From: Planococcus citri
Taxonomy: Eukaryota > Arthropoda > Insecta > Hemiptera > Pseudococcidae
Reading direction: 5' to 3'
Length of the DNA stretch: 64,000 bases
Assembly: GCF_950023065.1 (NCBI RefSeq)
Contig: NC_088680.1
Location: forward strand, 40,536,559-40,600,558
Under the pieces are notes generated by a model that saw nothing but the letters and a program-made list of their open reading frames with translations, did not search any database and was not told the DNA's origin. Each line of letters opens with the position of its first letter. Position 1 is the stretch's first letter. A program made the translations under genes and the position numbers. Below, in pieces: positions 47,741 through 59,255 of the stretch.

Positions 47741-49696
47741 TTCATATAATACACGTACTTAATTATTTCCGATCTACTTTAAGAAAGATAAACTTACAGC
47801 TTTAAAATCTGGATCAATTCATCGTCTGTCGTTCTAGAATGCAACGCTGGGGACGAATTCAACAAATCTTTTTCGTTGCTCATTTTTCAGTCGAAAATAA
47901 TTTTAATTAAATCGTTTTTACACTTTATATCGAAATTACATAAAACGGTGTTTTTATTTTATAAAGCTAATACTTTTTGAAATCCCTTTTTTCGTACAAA
48001 CGGCGCCAAAAATTCAAACGCCTACATAACTCGTAATCATTGGAATCCAACCTATAAGTAAGCTCATAAATTACGCATCAAAAATACATTTGGTTATCAA
48101 CCGAACGCAATTTTATTCTCGTTAAATTTTTTAATACTTAAACCTTCAAAAAAAGCAAGACGAAAATCCGCACGCAAGTTCCGCGTAAAATTTTTATTAC
48201 ATTTTCGCCAAGTCGGAATGTAACTCATATCGAACAACGTGGCAAATATTTTATTCGATATTTGTATCGAAGATGGTATAAAAATCTTATCTTAATGGTA
48301 TCGATAAAACCACACGAACGCGTAAAATAAGCAAAGCTAACTTTTGTTTACCTATTTATAAGCGAAGATATTTTTATTATTATTCGAACGTGATACGTAA
48401 ACTTGGCGTATTGTTGTCGAACGGTATCGTTACAATAAAAAATCTCATAGCAACATATTCGCGAATGCTCATCTGCTGTATAAGTAGAAAGATGAGTGTA
48501 AAATACCTTCCGTGTAGGTACATTTCCGGGGAAATGCAATCAAAAAAGAGGGTTTTCTGGTATGTAGTTTCAATACAAGTTGATAGTGAAAATCTTAAGT
48601 TTCAAACTCTAAAGTAGTAAGGTAGAACATGGTAAAAAAAAAATTGAAGAGAATTTTCGCTAATTAGAAATTAAACTCGCCTTCACTTAGCTTATCGCTT
48701 GAAGAAGATGAGAAATTGTATGTTTCGCTTATTCTAGACGAGATGCTGGAATATTTATCGCGTCTGGATGCGATTCTCGAAGCGATAATAAACTGAGAGG
48801 AATTTTCATTGAATATGGCGCTTGATTGCTCCTATGGCAAATAACTCAATTATTATATTTTCCGAACGGCTAATTAAATTTGCTCGTCGTCTTTGCCAAA
48901 TACTCGACGTTTTAATTAACGAATAAATATGTGAGAGTGGGAAATATGGGAAATATTTCTCAAGATGGATAAGTAAATACCAAGTAGTGGGTTGGAAATT
49001 ACGTCACGTATTTCGATAATGTATAGATTAAGAATCAGCGCGCTGAAAAAGCTCGTAAAGTTTTCAAAATGCTGAGCAATGAAAATCGAACCTGCAAGTT
49101 GAAAAGGTTGGCGAAAGAATGGGGGTGTAAAATAGCGACCAGGTTTTCAGTGTACATGATCTCTGCTGCCAGGCAGCATCAAACAATAAAGTAACCAGTG
49201 TAAATATTTCTTTTAGGAGTAAAAAGTTGACGATGTTTGTTTACTACATAGTTTGCTAACATATGCGGAACTTTCACATGCCCTGAAAGTTCCCAACTCT
49301 ATGATCGGGGTTTTTTTTTCGCCAACGAAATTAAAATATTAAAAAGGTACACGGATGGTATATTATGAAGTCTCTAAAGGGGTGCAAAAAAATAGTGCGA
49401 TAAAAAAAAAGAGCATATAATATTGATGGGTGAATAGCTGCTGTGAAACGATATAAAATCGCTCTTTTGTAAAGGCTTGAGGCGGCTTTATTCGTGTGAT
49501 AAATTACTGAATATTAAATAACGATAGGCAGAAGGTTGCTGATGTCAGCGCTACTGACGCGGCGTATTTACGTCATGAATTTTTCAATATGAGACAAGGC
49601 GGCTGAGGCGTCGCCATCGCAGCCACGCAGGACGCACCAACCGCCGACTCTATGGCTATAAAGATTAACGTGTTTACTTTTGTATTTTTTCCGCAG

Positions 49697-49801
49697 GTAT
49701 TGGGTTCATCGAACGAATTCCATTTCATACACCGTGCTTTACCCCATGCACGGTCTAAAAGAAGCGTGCCACATGTACGAAGACTCAAAGTCGACCCGTT
49801 G
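49697..49801 (+). CDS. amon: Prohormone convertase 2, coding exon 2 (pro-domain)
   Basis: A 105-base, 35-codon exon bounded by TTTTTTCCGCAG and TTG|GTGAGT, phase 0 at both ends. It continues the PC2 pro-domain with EFHFIHRALPHARSKRS and then PHVRRLKVDPL. RSKR is the secondary pro-domain cleavage site known in PC2 proteins; the primary RxKR site before the mature enzyme is not in this exon. Joined to exon 1 it gives 100 residues with no gap relative to the family pattern. The subtilisin domain (Asp, His, Ser triad) and P domain must lie to the right of the window: no part of them is recognisable in 49802-64000, so intron 2 is longer than about 14 kb. Confidence 0.93.
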
Positions 49802-51080
49802 GTGAGTACTGAGCAATATTGTGTCTTTAGCTTTGATATCGTTTCGAAATGGAAGCGAAAAAAATAAATAAAATGACGTTCTCTTTATGACCAAACGGAG
49901 TAAAAATTGTCATCGAGGGAAGAGGTGTTTAAAAGAAGAAAGAAAGAAAGAAAGATACGTATCGTTTAAATGACACTATTAAAATTCGTCAAACGTTTTT
50001 CGGCGTCTCTTTTTAAAATGTAACAGAATATTTTTCCAAAAGGAAAACTTGGTTGAATGGACGTCGAAGCTGCGCTGCTTTAAGGCGTTTTTCGCCTTGT
50101 AAATAACGCCTACGATTTTCTTCTTGGCGAAATATTGACTGTTCCATCTCTGGGGCCTATTTAACAAAATGAACGTTTCACTTTGGTGTAATTTTATGGC
50201 TTGCTTCATTGGCTACATGCGGTGTGCTTTTTATCGACTGTGTAATTGCTCAGTCGAGTTTGAATATTTAGTACTACTGAGAGTATAATTAATGAGATCA
50301 AAAGAATCTGAAGATATGGGAATTTTTTTCTCAGTTTTGAAGTTTTTTTGGGGCCTAAAATTGAACCGTTTTGAGAATTGGTGATGTTCTCCATTACATA
50401 ATGATTCTGAGCAGTTAAAATAAATTATTGTTCTGTGGTCTATGCATAACTTTAAATTCATATGTAGTACCTAGACCTACCTAGTATAACTGAAAATGAA
50501 ATAATAATTTATCTTAGTTGACGACGAAATTCCAAAGTTTCATCATTGATCTGAGCATTAGCTGAATGATCATTGATCTCCATTAGTTTTTTATAGAGCC
50601 CATATTTCTGAAGTTTTTGATTTACTTACAAAGCATGTTTCAGTTCTTGGAGGACAGCTGCTTTTGTCTGAAGTGGGCCTAGTTGTCGCAAGCAGTGTTA
50701 CCAAATGTGGAGATTTAAAAACTTCACCTATCAAATGAGTGACTAAATTTAAAAATCAGTCTATGGAATCAGTGAATCACATCAATTCACTTCCAGATGA
50801 ATTTTTGTCTTATGAAGTTTTGTGCCTATCTTCAATATTGAAAGGGCTACAGTATTAAACTTTTTCAATCTCATCAAAATAATGTGAAAATTTTAGAAAA
50901 TCAAATTTCACAAAAATTAATCAAATTTGACAATCAAGCTGTGGAATTACATTTACTTACTTCTAGATGAATTTTGGTCTGATGAAGTCTTTTCCGATCT
51001 TTAATGTTGAAGGAGCTACAGTGATTTGAAACATTTTTTTAATAATTGACTGATTGAATTTTTTTACATTTATTTAGAAT
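49802..51080. other. Start of PC2 intron 2, no gene seen
   Basis: AT-rich sequence with a GAAA microsatellite near 49935-49955. No PC2 catalytic exon or other exon could be supported here. Confidence 0.5.
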
Positions 51081-51660
51081 ATGAGAGTGGTTTTCTGTGT
51101 CAATGAAACTTTGCGCCTGCATAAATTATGTTTCCTACAGAACTCCCCCATCTTTTCGTCTATTCTTCGGCGTTTTGCTTCTTGTTCACCAGGAGTCATT
51201 TCTTCTTCAAAAGCCGATATGGTGGCCATGGTGGGTATTCGAAGGCAGTGCCAGTGCTTCTAAACGGACTCGGTTGAAACGCCGCAGGATGTTCTTTCGC
51301 CTCTTCGATCTCTACCGTGTCACCGAAATGTCTCACATAATCACTTTTGTATATTAGGTATCCTTTTGGAGGTGCTCCAGGTTCCCATGTTGGAGAAATA
51401 AATTGCTTTGAGAGGGGAATGCGGTACCCTTCCGGCCTTCCCAATTTACCAAATCACGAAAAAGTTGAGCTTTCCAAGAAAAATCATTTTGAAAAACGAA
51501 ATTTTTGAAAAACCTCAAATCCTTCATTTCCAACAAAACAAATGAATTTAAATTGGAAATCTTTTTTCAAAATTGAGTCAACAACGCGAGAGCAAAAAAA
51601 CAATAGTTGAAAGCACTTTTTGAAAATATTATTAAAAAATTAATCAGAAAAAAAATCGTA
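51081..51660 (-). other. Gene-like fragment A of a local repeat family
   Basis: On the minus strand, 51444-51196 encodes a protein-like stretch (GRPEGYRIPLSKQFISPTWE, then GYLIYKSDYVRHFGDTVEIE, ending LLKKK-TGA). The stop overlaps an ATG in another frame that opens MTPGEQEAKRRRIDEKMGEF and continues to TAA near 51080. An upstream overlapping frame (51536-51354) reads KDLRFFKNFVFQNDFSWKAQ. The jump between frames suggests small indels in a once continuous gene. Family not recognised. The 5' half is repeated inverted at 51885-52190. Confidence 0.35.
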
Positions 51661-51884
51661 TTGCGAAAGTAAGTTCTATGCTACGAGTACATCTCGTGTT
51701 TCAAGCAAGAATGTTTTCATGTATTTTTAGTCATCTCCACTATAAAGCTCACAATTTCGCAAAATTTTGTGTCATATTTCGGCGGTCAAAGGAATTTCTT
51801 TCAACACGTTTCTATTTTTGCTTATCTTAAGAACTACCAGTTGACTTTTTTACTATCGTTATTACGTTTTTTTCCTATTAATTT

Positions 51885-52190
51885 TTTAAAACTATTTTCA
51901 AAAAGTGCTTTTAACTATTGTTTTTTTTTGCTCTCGTGTTGAATCATTTTTGAAAAAAATTGAAAAAATTTCCAATTTATATTCATTTGTTTTGTTAGTA
52001 AGTAATGAAGGATTTGAGCTTTTTCAAAACTTTCATTTTCCAAAATGATTTTTCTTTGGAAGCTCAACTTTTTTGTGATTTGGTCAATTGATCAAGGTAC
52101 CGCGGCCCTATTACACTTTTCAAAGCGAATTGTTTCTCTTACACATAAAAACCTGGACATCCTCCAAAGGATTGAGCAAAAAAAACTAGG
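51885..52190 (+). repeat. Inverted copy B of fragment A
   Basis: Read on the plus strand this matches the minus-strand reading of 51650-51350: TTTTTGCTCTCG(T/C)GTTG, CATTTGTTTTGTT, AATGAAGGATTTGAG, AAATGATTTTTCTT, GTACCGC and the CCTGGA...CCTCCAAA block occur in the same order. The coding frame is broken by a TGA soon after KDLSFFKTFIFQNDFS. The two arms are separated by about 230 bases, so this is also a fold-back. Confidence 0.75.
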
Positions 52191-52234
52191 TAAATCAAAG
52201 TTTCAAGTTTTGAACGTTTTGTTGTTATGAAGAT

Positions 52235-52420
52235 GAACTTGTTTCTTCGGATGCGACTTCGGAACAGTTCGGTTTGCGCCTGTACAAATCATGTTTGCGA
52301 TAGAAAACTCATTCATCTTCTCGTCTACATATTCTTTAACGTTTTGCTCCTCGTTCATCTGCATTTTCTTCTTCTTTAGAAGTCGACAATGGGAAATCGA
52401 AAAAGGTGCCCTTACCCCTA
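52235..52420 (-). repeat. Partial copy C of fragment A, same orientation as A
   Basis: The minus strand reads GAAGAAGAAAATGCAGATGA, a GAGCAAAACG block, TAGACGAGAAGATGAATGAG and GTACAGGCGCAAAC, collinear with the 3' part of A (51215-51105). Frame is not preserved. Confidence 0.65.
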
Positions 52421-52439
52421 ACCTACACTGATAGAAATT

Positions 52440-54023
52440 TCTTTTGGAATTTTCACTGTAGCCTAAATCATGAGATTTTGGATGTACTTACTCTGAAAAT
52501 TCTAACGATTTTTACTATAAATTATTGTCATTTTCAATTTTTCCTTTTAAACATAGTAGGTAATTTCTCTGAAAGTGTGTAGCAAAAATCACTAAAATTT
52601 ATAGTAAGAATTGTTGAATTTACGAATATGCAAAAATTGTTAAATTTTCAAAGTAAGTACATACTTACTTGTACATCCAAAATCTCATTATTTTTAGTAA
52701 AAAGCGCAATACATTTTTCTCCGTGTACAATTACACCATTTTGGTTCTGGTCGTTGGTGATCTAAAATTTTTTTAGAATGTTCTGTGCTTCATCAGATAA
52801 GTATGGTGAATTCTTTAAAATGTTCTTCAACTCGCATGTTAGCTTATTCAAGTCCAGTACCTACTAGCTGTCAAGATTTCGGTATTTTTCCCCCACAAGA
52901 GAGGCATTTCTCTGTTTGGATCGTTCATGAATTTTTACATCTGAATACAAAATATGTACTACATAACAATAATAGATGAAAACGCGAATAATTGCAAAAG
53001 TATTTTTTTGAAATAACGTTTTCGATATCATTTAATTAAAAAATGCACAAGTCGATACCAGTGCATAACAGAAGAGAAAAAAAGGAAACTTTCAATATGA
53101 GTCAGCAAAAAGAGAACTTATAACGCCACTGTGAAAAGATAACTCAGTATCGTGAGGTATTTTTTGTTATTAATTAAATTTCTACAACACTGCGTTCTTT
53201 TTCCTTATTCTTTATCTTCTTCATCATTTAATTAAATTAAATACCTTTCAAATGATTTCGAATGATCTGATTCCACTCGCTTTATATGTACCTTCTTGAA
53301 ATGTTGAGGGGTATTACCCACTCGTATGTAATTTATTAAACTCAACCGTGGAAAATTTCAACAAATACGTGTATAACTGAGGCTAAATTTAAATGTTTGG
53401 ATAAATTTCTCACTAGGTCGAATGGATGTGAATCAAGGTACCTGTATAACATTGTGTAGCTTTGAGAATTGTCTTGTATTGCGCATTTTGGCCTACGTAC
53501 TCTACTTACAAATGACAAGTATACATGTTTTGCCTCGAAATATCTCTCCTTGGGGAATGAACTTTGGTGGAAAATCTTAGGTGGTAATTTAGATGAGAAA
53601 CGCAAAGGTCTTCGGATTAAATTCATGTCGCGCTAGTTTCTTCGAACTAAGTCAAGATGTTTCTCTAGTTCGCATTTGAGAATGATTACCTACTCTGTAA
53701 GTGCGTTGGAAATGTGTTTTGACTTGTGTGTTTGTTGTTGTTGATATACTTGCATGATCTAATTTGGTTGAGTATCCGATGGGAGATTATTTCAAGGTTG
53801 AAGTTTTCCCATTGAAAGAGCTGGTTTTGGTTTCAGTGTGTTTTCACGTCTTCATCGAGAACTGGGGGTTTACCCAGTTTCTTTCTTTCTCACTTGATCT
53901 AGATTTTCATGCATTGAAATGAGGATACTTTGTACACGTATCCTCAATGTATATTATTTAGATTTTTAAATTATACGGAGATGAATTTTTTACTCATTTT
54001 TTACAGCCGCTGAAAAGGGGAAT
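52440..54023. other. PC2 intron 2, no gene seen
   Basis: AT-rich. A minus-strand ORF (53342-53626) lacks family resemblance and splice context and was not accepted. Confidence 0.45.
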
Positions 54024-55310
54024 CAGGGTGTCTACTGGCAAGGAAAACAAGGAAAACAAGGAAATAGCAGGGATTTCACTAGAGGTAGCAAGGAAGCAGG
54101 GAAATAGCAGGGATTTTGACAATTTCTGTGTAATAGCAAGGATTTTTCAAAAAAGTTCCTCTTGAATTTTCAATTTCATAATGCATTTTCCATTTTTGTT
54201 CTTGTAATTTTTCTTATTAAAAATTGTTGATTTCTACTTTTTGAATCATAAATTTTCAAAAGCTTTTGCCCTCGCTTTGCTCGGGCTGAATTATTTTGTT
54301 TGACAAATCTTTAATTAAACAAGTCAGAAGTGAAACAAAGTGAAAATTGAAAAAAAAAACATTCAAATAGAAAATAATGGTCTTATACGTCTTGAATTAT
54401 TGTCAATTTTCCAAAACGTTTGCCCTCACTTTGCTTTGAAATCGAAAGTTATAGAATTTCAGGGTTGTACGAGATGTCGCTTAGGGGAGGGGGGCATCTC
54501 TCCAGCCGAATTTTATTCGGCAATTCGGCAAGTTGGGTAAAATTCGGCAAAATTTCGAATAAGGGCCTATGATGAAAGAAAAGCCAGTTTTTTTTACTTT
54601 CCGAAACACAAATTTCCATAATCTTCTGCCCTCACTTCGCTCGGGCTTGTTTTCTTTACTTGTTCAGTACCAAGAAGTCCAAGATGAGCATTTTAAAGAA
54701 AAAATCAAGTTTTATAACCAAAAAATGAACTCCCCCCAAAAAAATCGTTTTCATTCCTCACCGAAATGCAAATTCTCAAATTCCTTCAAAAAAAACATCA
54801 TTCAAATACTAAATTTCTAAAAGCCAAAAAATGAACTCGTTGTAAAAAAAAACATTGTTTTTCTCGTTTTAGGCATCTCAAAATAACAATTCGCGAAAGC
54901 TCTCGCCCTCGCTTCGCTCGGGCAAATTGTTTCTTGTTTTAGCATGAACAAATTTCACATATGAGGGCTCCAAAAATCCAAAAAATTATAAAAATTTTCA
55001 TTAGTCATATGAATGTTATATCAATGGGTGAAATTGATATTTTTCTTCAACATCAAACGACAATTTCAAGTCGAATTGTTGTTAAGCTCATCTTTAATTG
55101 TCTTCGTGTTATACATTTTTAATTCTTCGTAATGTTCCATCAGCATGAAACTGGTTGAAAAAAACGTCAAGAAATTTCCTACAAAACTAGTACCTACACA
55201 CAAGGGGGAGGGGGTTGTCTTTTTAAACTCAAATTTGAAGCAAGGAAAATGGCAAGGAAAAACAAGGAAATAGCAAGGAATTTGATTTTTCAAATCCAGT
55301 AGACACCCTG
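54024..55310. mobile_element. TIR element, about 1.29 kb, non-autonomous
   Basis: Begins CAGGGTGTCTACTGGCAAGG and ends CCAGTAGACACCCTG; the outer 15 bases are exact inverted repeats. GGAAT flanks both ends (54019-54023 and 55311-55315), a possible 5-bp target duplication. Subterminal AGGAAAACAAGGAAATAGCA repeats occur at both ends in direct orientation. The interior has four copies of a GC-rich word (54268, 54422, 54628, 54905) and no transposase. A lone CAGGGTGTCTA end occurs at 57536. Confidence 0.75.
54268..54923. repeat. Four dispersed GC-rich hairpin words inside the TIR element
   Basis: GCCCTCGCTTCGCTCGGGC or a variant at 54268-54286, 54422-54436 (truncated), 54628-54646 and 54905-54923, each preceded by an AAATTTTC...CTTTTG-like context. 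The word is a short hairpin (GCCC...GGGC). Spacing of 154-277 bases suggests decayed tandem units. Confidence 0.75.
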
Positions 55311-55809
55311 GGAATGCTTGAAATACTTTTTTTTGTTCATTTCTACTGATAAATATGATGTTTTGAAACATAAAAATATGTTTATTTTGAAATTATCCTT
55401 TAGGCGGTCCATATTAGGCGTCCAAAATTTCGAACTGTCATTCTAACACTCATCACTCAACAATAAAAAAAAAACATACATAAAGTTGACCTTCACCCCT
55501 GAAGTTTTGTACAGTGTTAGTGGAAGGATGGAACTTTATTTTAAGCCTTTGTGGAGGTTTCTACCCCCTAAAGTTTTCAAGTGGCGATCCTCCAAAAAAA
55601 AGTGGTCCATATTTGGTGCCTCTACCCTTATTCCAAAATTTTAATTATTCAGTTATTATTTTATAATTTACTTTGAAAAGCACAGTACCAATTTTTCACA
55701 GGTATTTTATTGCAGAGGCTGAAAGTTATCTGTAAATTAATATTGACTAAATTTATAATTTGTATTTATCTAGTTTCGTTTTCACGTAAACTTTGAAGTT
55801 TCAAGAGAT

Positions 55810-55929
55810 AGTTTTCCTCGATGAGTACTTATTCTTCACAAACCCGGTGGTGCGTATGGCGTCTGACGTAGTTCTGTTTTCCTCGATGAGTATACTTATT
55901 CTTCACAAACCTGGTGGTGTGCATGGCGT
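55810..55929. repeat. Tandem duplication, unit about 65 bases
   Basis: GTTTTCCTCGATGAGTA, then CTTATTCTTCACAAACC, then GGTGGTG(C/T)G(T/C)ATGGCGT occurs twice in a row with a few substitutions and a 2-base insertion. Non-coding. Confidence 0.85.
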
Positions 55930-56029
55930 TACATGAAGTTTTTTCTTTGTTGGCGGGATGACAATTTTTATGTTCTTGAACGTGATTATCTTTTGTTGTT
56001 TTTTGTCAATTATTGTGTCTTTGCTATAG

Positions 56030-57300
56030 TGCCTCTATAGTTACACCACCATCGCATTCTGAGGGATCACAGGACACCCTGCAACGTTCCCAATTTTTCA
56101 TGGTATTGCAATTTTCGAAATTGAAAAATTTCATTATAATGTCTGATTATGAGTTAAAATATCAAGTCCACCATTTTCCCCATTTATATGCTTGTATGTA
56201 TCTGTCTGTAATGGCTCCAGGGTCCAAAATGTATCACCACACGATCAGAGGGACCACATGGCACCCTGCAACGTTCCTAACTTTTCAAGGTATTGGAATT
56301 TTCAAAAATGAAAAATTTTCTTACAATAATTTTGAGTTGAAACACAAACTACACCATTTATTTTGAACCAATGCTGGTCTGAATCCAGCTGAGATGTGCT
56401 TAGGATCCTGAATGCACCACCAGGGCACCCTGCAACATTCTCAACTTTTAATGGTATTGCCATTTTCAAGATAAAAAAATTTTATTATAATGATTTTGAG
56501 TTGAAATATCAAGTCCACAATGTTTCCCCATATATGATTGTGTGTATCCATCTGTAATAGCCCCGAGGTCCAAAATTTACCACCACACAATCAGAGGGAC
56601 CACAGGGCATCCTAACTTTTCATGATTATAGGAATTTTCAAAAATGAAAAATTTTTCTGCAGAGATTTCCTTGGGATTGTTGGAGGTGCCCAGTGAACCC
56701 TCTGATCATGAGGTGATACATTTTGGACCCTCGGGCCATTTCTGCCTGATACACACCTAACACAACCTCAAAATAATTGTGGATTGTATATTTCAACTAA
56801 AAATCTCCCAGTGAAAATGTTTCGGTTTCTAAATTTGCTGTACCATGACAAGTTGGGAGCGTTGCAGGGCGCCCTGTGGTCCCTCTGATCAAGTGATTAT
56901 TTTTGGACCCTGGGACCATCTCAGCCACACACAAACCAGCTTAACTTTAAAAAAATTGTGAATTGTATATTTCAACTCAAATTTTTCTTGAAAAAATTTT
57001 TCATTTCTGAAAATTTTTGTACCATGAAAAGTTGGGATTTTTGGAGGTGATCAGTGGACCCTCTGATCATGATGTGATGCATATTGGACCCTAGGGCCTT
57101 CTCAGCCAGATACACGTACCAGCATAATTGCAGAATAATCTGTGGAATTGATAATTCACCTCAACAGCTCTGTAGGAAAACTATTCAATTTTGAAAATCG
57201 TTGTACCATGAAAAGTTGAGAGCGTTGCAGGGTGCTGTGTGGTCAATCTAATCATGCCGTGACAAATTTTGGACTCTGGGGACCTCTCTGCAGGATCAAA
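56030..57300. repeat. Satellite array in two opposed halves (about 4 + 4 units of 170-190 bp)
   Basis: In 56030-56650 units carry AGAGGGACCACA then CACCCTGCAACGTTC, ACTTTTCATGGTATT and GAGTTGAAATATCAAG. From about 56650 to 57300 the same unit continues in reverse complement: GTATATTTCAACTCAAA, TACCATGAAAAGTTGGGA, GCGTTGCAGGGCGCCCTGTG, GTCCCTCTGATCA. Unit starts are near 56060, 56250, 56412, 56590 and, reversed, near 56700, 56890, 57070, 57250. The whole is therefore a giant imperfect hairpin with a switch point near 56650. No gene. Confidence 0.85.
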
Positions 57301-57309
57301 GAAAGCAAA

Positions 57310-58430
57310 AAATCAGCAGTTGTAAGAAGGGAGTTTATATCCAATGGTTGTAAGAGTTTGTTGAAATGTTACAGGCAATTTTTAGAATGTGTTTTCATTG
57401 AGAATATTTTTAAATATTTCTACCTCATACATCTGGTGAGTAAGCTACTCATAATAGGGTACAAGTAGGTTCATTTACGGTTTACCTACCTTTTTTTTAA
57501 TTGGCGATTTCTACATTGCGTTATTCGAGAACTTCCAGGGTGTCTAAGAAGTCTTATCCAGTCAGGAAAATATTCATCTGGAATTTTTCCATGTGTTGAT
57601 CATCGTGGTAGTTTAAGCAAGACCATTCAAACCAAATTATGCAATATGCACCAAAAAATACGTGCTCAAAAGTTGATACTTTTCATCTTTTTTTTTTTGA
57701 TAATCTCAAAGTTGTTCTCCTTGCGTATTATTCAAGTTTTTTGAGGGAAAAAGTTTCGTATTTTCAATGTTGCAATCGCCCATTTCTCTATCTCGGTTGA
57801 TTCCGTTTAGAAAAATTTCAAAAAATGTTCTCATCATCAAAATTATTGTTTGAAATTTATAAGACATCATACGGTATAAAATGTAAAATTAACCTATGAA
57901 TTTTGGGCAATTCTAAGTACAAAACTTTTTTGGAATTTATTGTAGACTGAATTCTTAAGATTTGAAAATCATAGAATATTTCATCCAATCCAGACGGAGA
58001 AATAGGCATTGTACGAGTAGTACCTACCATTGGGAAGGCCAAACTTTTTTATTTCGAGGAATATTGAAAGAAATCACATGCAAACCGAAAAAAAACGTTT
58101 TGAGATTTTCGAAAAAAATTATGAAAGTTATCAAATTTTGGATTCGATTTTTCAGATTATGTATTTTGCATGGCTCTCCCTGATCAACTATCACGATGAT
58201 CAACCACATGAAAAAACTCATAGTTCTCGACGAGTAACACGAGGTTGAAATTTCTTTTTACGTGTGACTTTAACTCAATCACTTCTATGCAAAAGAAGGA
58301 CAAACACACCTTCTTGTGCTCAGCCTGAATTGCCAGCTTATGATACCTGATGGAAGGAGGTGGATTTCTTATGAAACATCGTATGAAAGAAATTTAAAAT
58401 TTTCAAAGACATCTAATTTTTGTACTATAG
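57310..58430. other. Spacer between satellite array and ETAA1-like copy
   Basis: AT-rich, no supported gene. Short ORFs on both strands at 57857-58248 overlap each other and show no family pattern. A single CAGGGTGTCTA transposon end lies at 57536. Confidence 0.45.
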
Positions 58431-58439
58431 TACCCAGCT

Positions 58440-58600
58440 TCTTGAAGCTCTGCATCTTTACTATATGTACTTCGTCGTGATATGCGTGGTGAAGAACGAG
58501 TTGAAGAAGACTTCTTCTTCTTTACAGTTTTCATAACTTTTCTTAATAATCTTTCGAACAGTAGTCCACTCTCATAAATATCTACTATACATTAAGAAAT
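58440..58600 (-). other. Possible coding exon next to the ETAA1-like copy
   Basis: An open minus-strand stretch encodes YESGLLFERLLRKVMKTVKK, a K/S-rich run, SPRISRRSTYSKDAELQEAG and a stop. Composition is protein-like and there is an acceptor-like ATGTATAG upstream, but its phase does not fit the end of the adjacent pseudogene exon and I know no family. Confidence 0.25.
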
Positions 58601-58782
58601 GTAATTCTCGAAAAATTAAAAAAATTCCGCTCTTTAAATTTTTAAATTGAGCACATTTGGAAAAAAACAATCCGAGTTACACCTTTACCACTTTTAATAA
58701 TTTTCTGAAATTTATGTACTTATTTTGAGCTCTTTTTATCCTTTGTTTTTCAGGATTTTTCAAACGTTTTTTCTGAGATAGC

Positions 58783-59255
58783 ACTTTGGATGTTTCTTCA
58801 ATCGGTGATTGAAAATTGCTCGATTCTGCAAATAATGTAGAGATAAATATTATTAATTTTACTTATTGTCTTTGTTTGCGGTGTTTTCAAAACAACAGAT
58901 ACATTTTTACCTATTAAACGTTTAGCCCAATTGATTCATTTTAAAATACTCGTATCACACGAATTTCCTTTAGTATTTCGCGAGTCGTTAGGTTCAATCG
59001 CAGGTGGTGATATTTTAGATAGTAAATTTTCTGGACAGCGCCTAATTTTTCTACGCGCAGGTATCGCACTATCGCAGTCACCGAACTGCCCATATTTAAA
59101 CACAAGTCGGTTTCAAATAAATGATTCAGAAACTACATTTTGGTCGCAACAATGTGAAATTTCACTAACCACAAACACTTTTTTGACTTTTTTGAGATCC
59201 ATCATTTCAGCCTACTCTGAACTGAGGTGATGAATTATGAGCTGTAGGCGAAGCA
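58783..59255 (-). pseudogene. Inverted, broken copy of ETAA1-like exons 2-4
   Basis: Read on the minus strand this aligns with 6099-6560 of the ETAA1-like gene through exon 2, intron 2, exon 3, intron 3 and the start of exon 4, so it arose by DNA duplication, not reverse transcription. Damage: the TGG of VGWND is TGA; the intron-2 acceptor TTTAG|AT has become TTTAAAT; an 8-base tandem duplication (TGCGATAG) in exon 3 shifts the frame; a 6-base insertion containing ACGAGT lies near the exon-3 end. After exon 4 starts (SSNFQSPIEET) the sequence diverges into a K/R-rich stretch. Not functional as an ETAA1-like protein. Confidence 0.88.

Larger units (their letters stand above)
10043..49696 (+). 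other. PC2 intron 1 (39,654 bases)
   Basis: Defined by phase-0 donor GTAAGT at 10043 and acceptor CCGCAG ending at 49696. It contains one complete antisense gene (18602-18825), a possible small sense gene (18321-22576), coding remnants at 19510-20920, 27306-27945 and 44047-44913, transposase and copia pieces (33.1-36.6 kb), and several long inverted repeats, all listed separately. Stretches where I see only unannotated AT-rich DNA: 10043-13680, 15131-18320, 22577-25105, 25732-27305, 29007-32453, 33600-35179, 36641-41951, 47741-49696. Confidence 0.85.

Noticed and set aside
53342..53626. 94-codon minus-strand ORF
   Set aside because: No recognisable motif, no splice or polyadenylation context.
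55066..55371. 101-codon minus-strand ORF
   Set aside because: Overlaps the right end of the TIR element; composition follows its purine-rich repeats and no domain is seen.
56013..57468. ORFs within the inverted satellite array (56013-56366, 57232-57468)
   Set aside because: They run through repeat units with no conserved frame between units.
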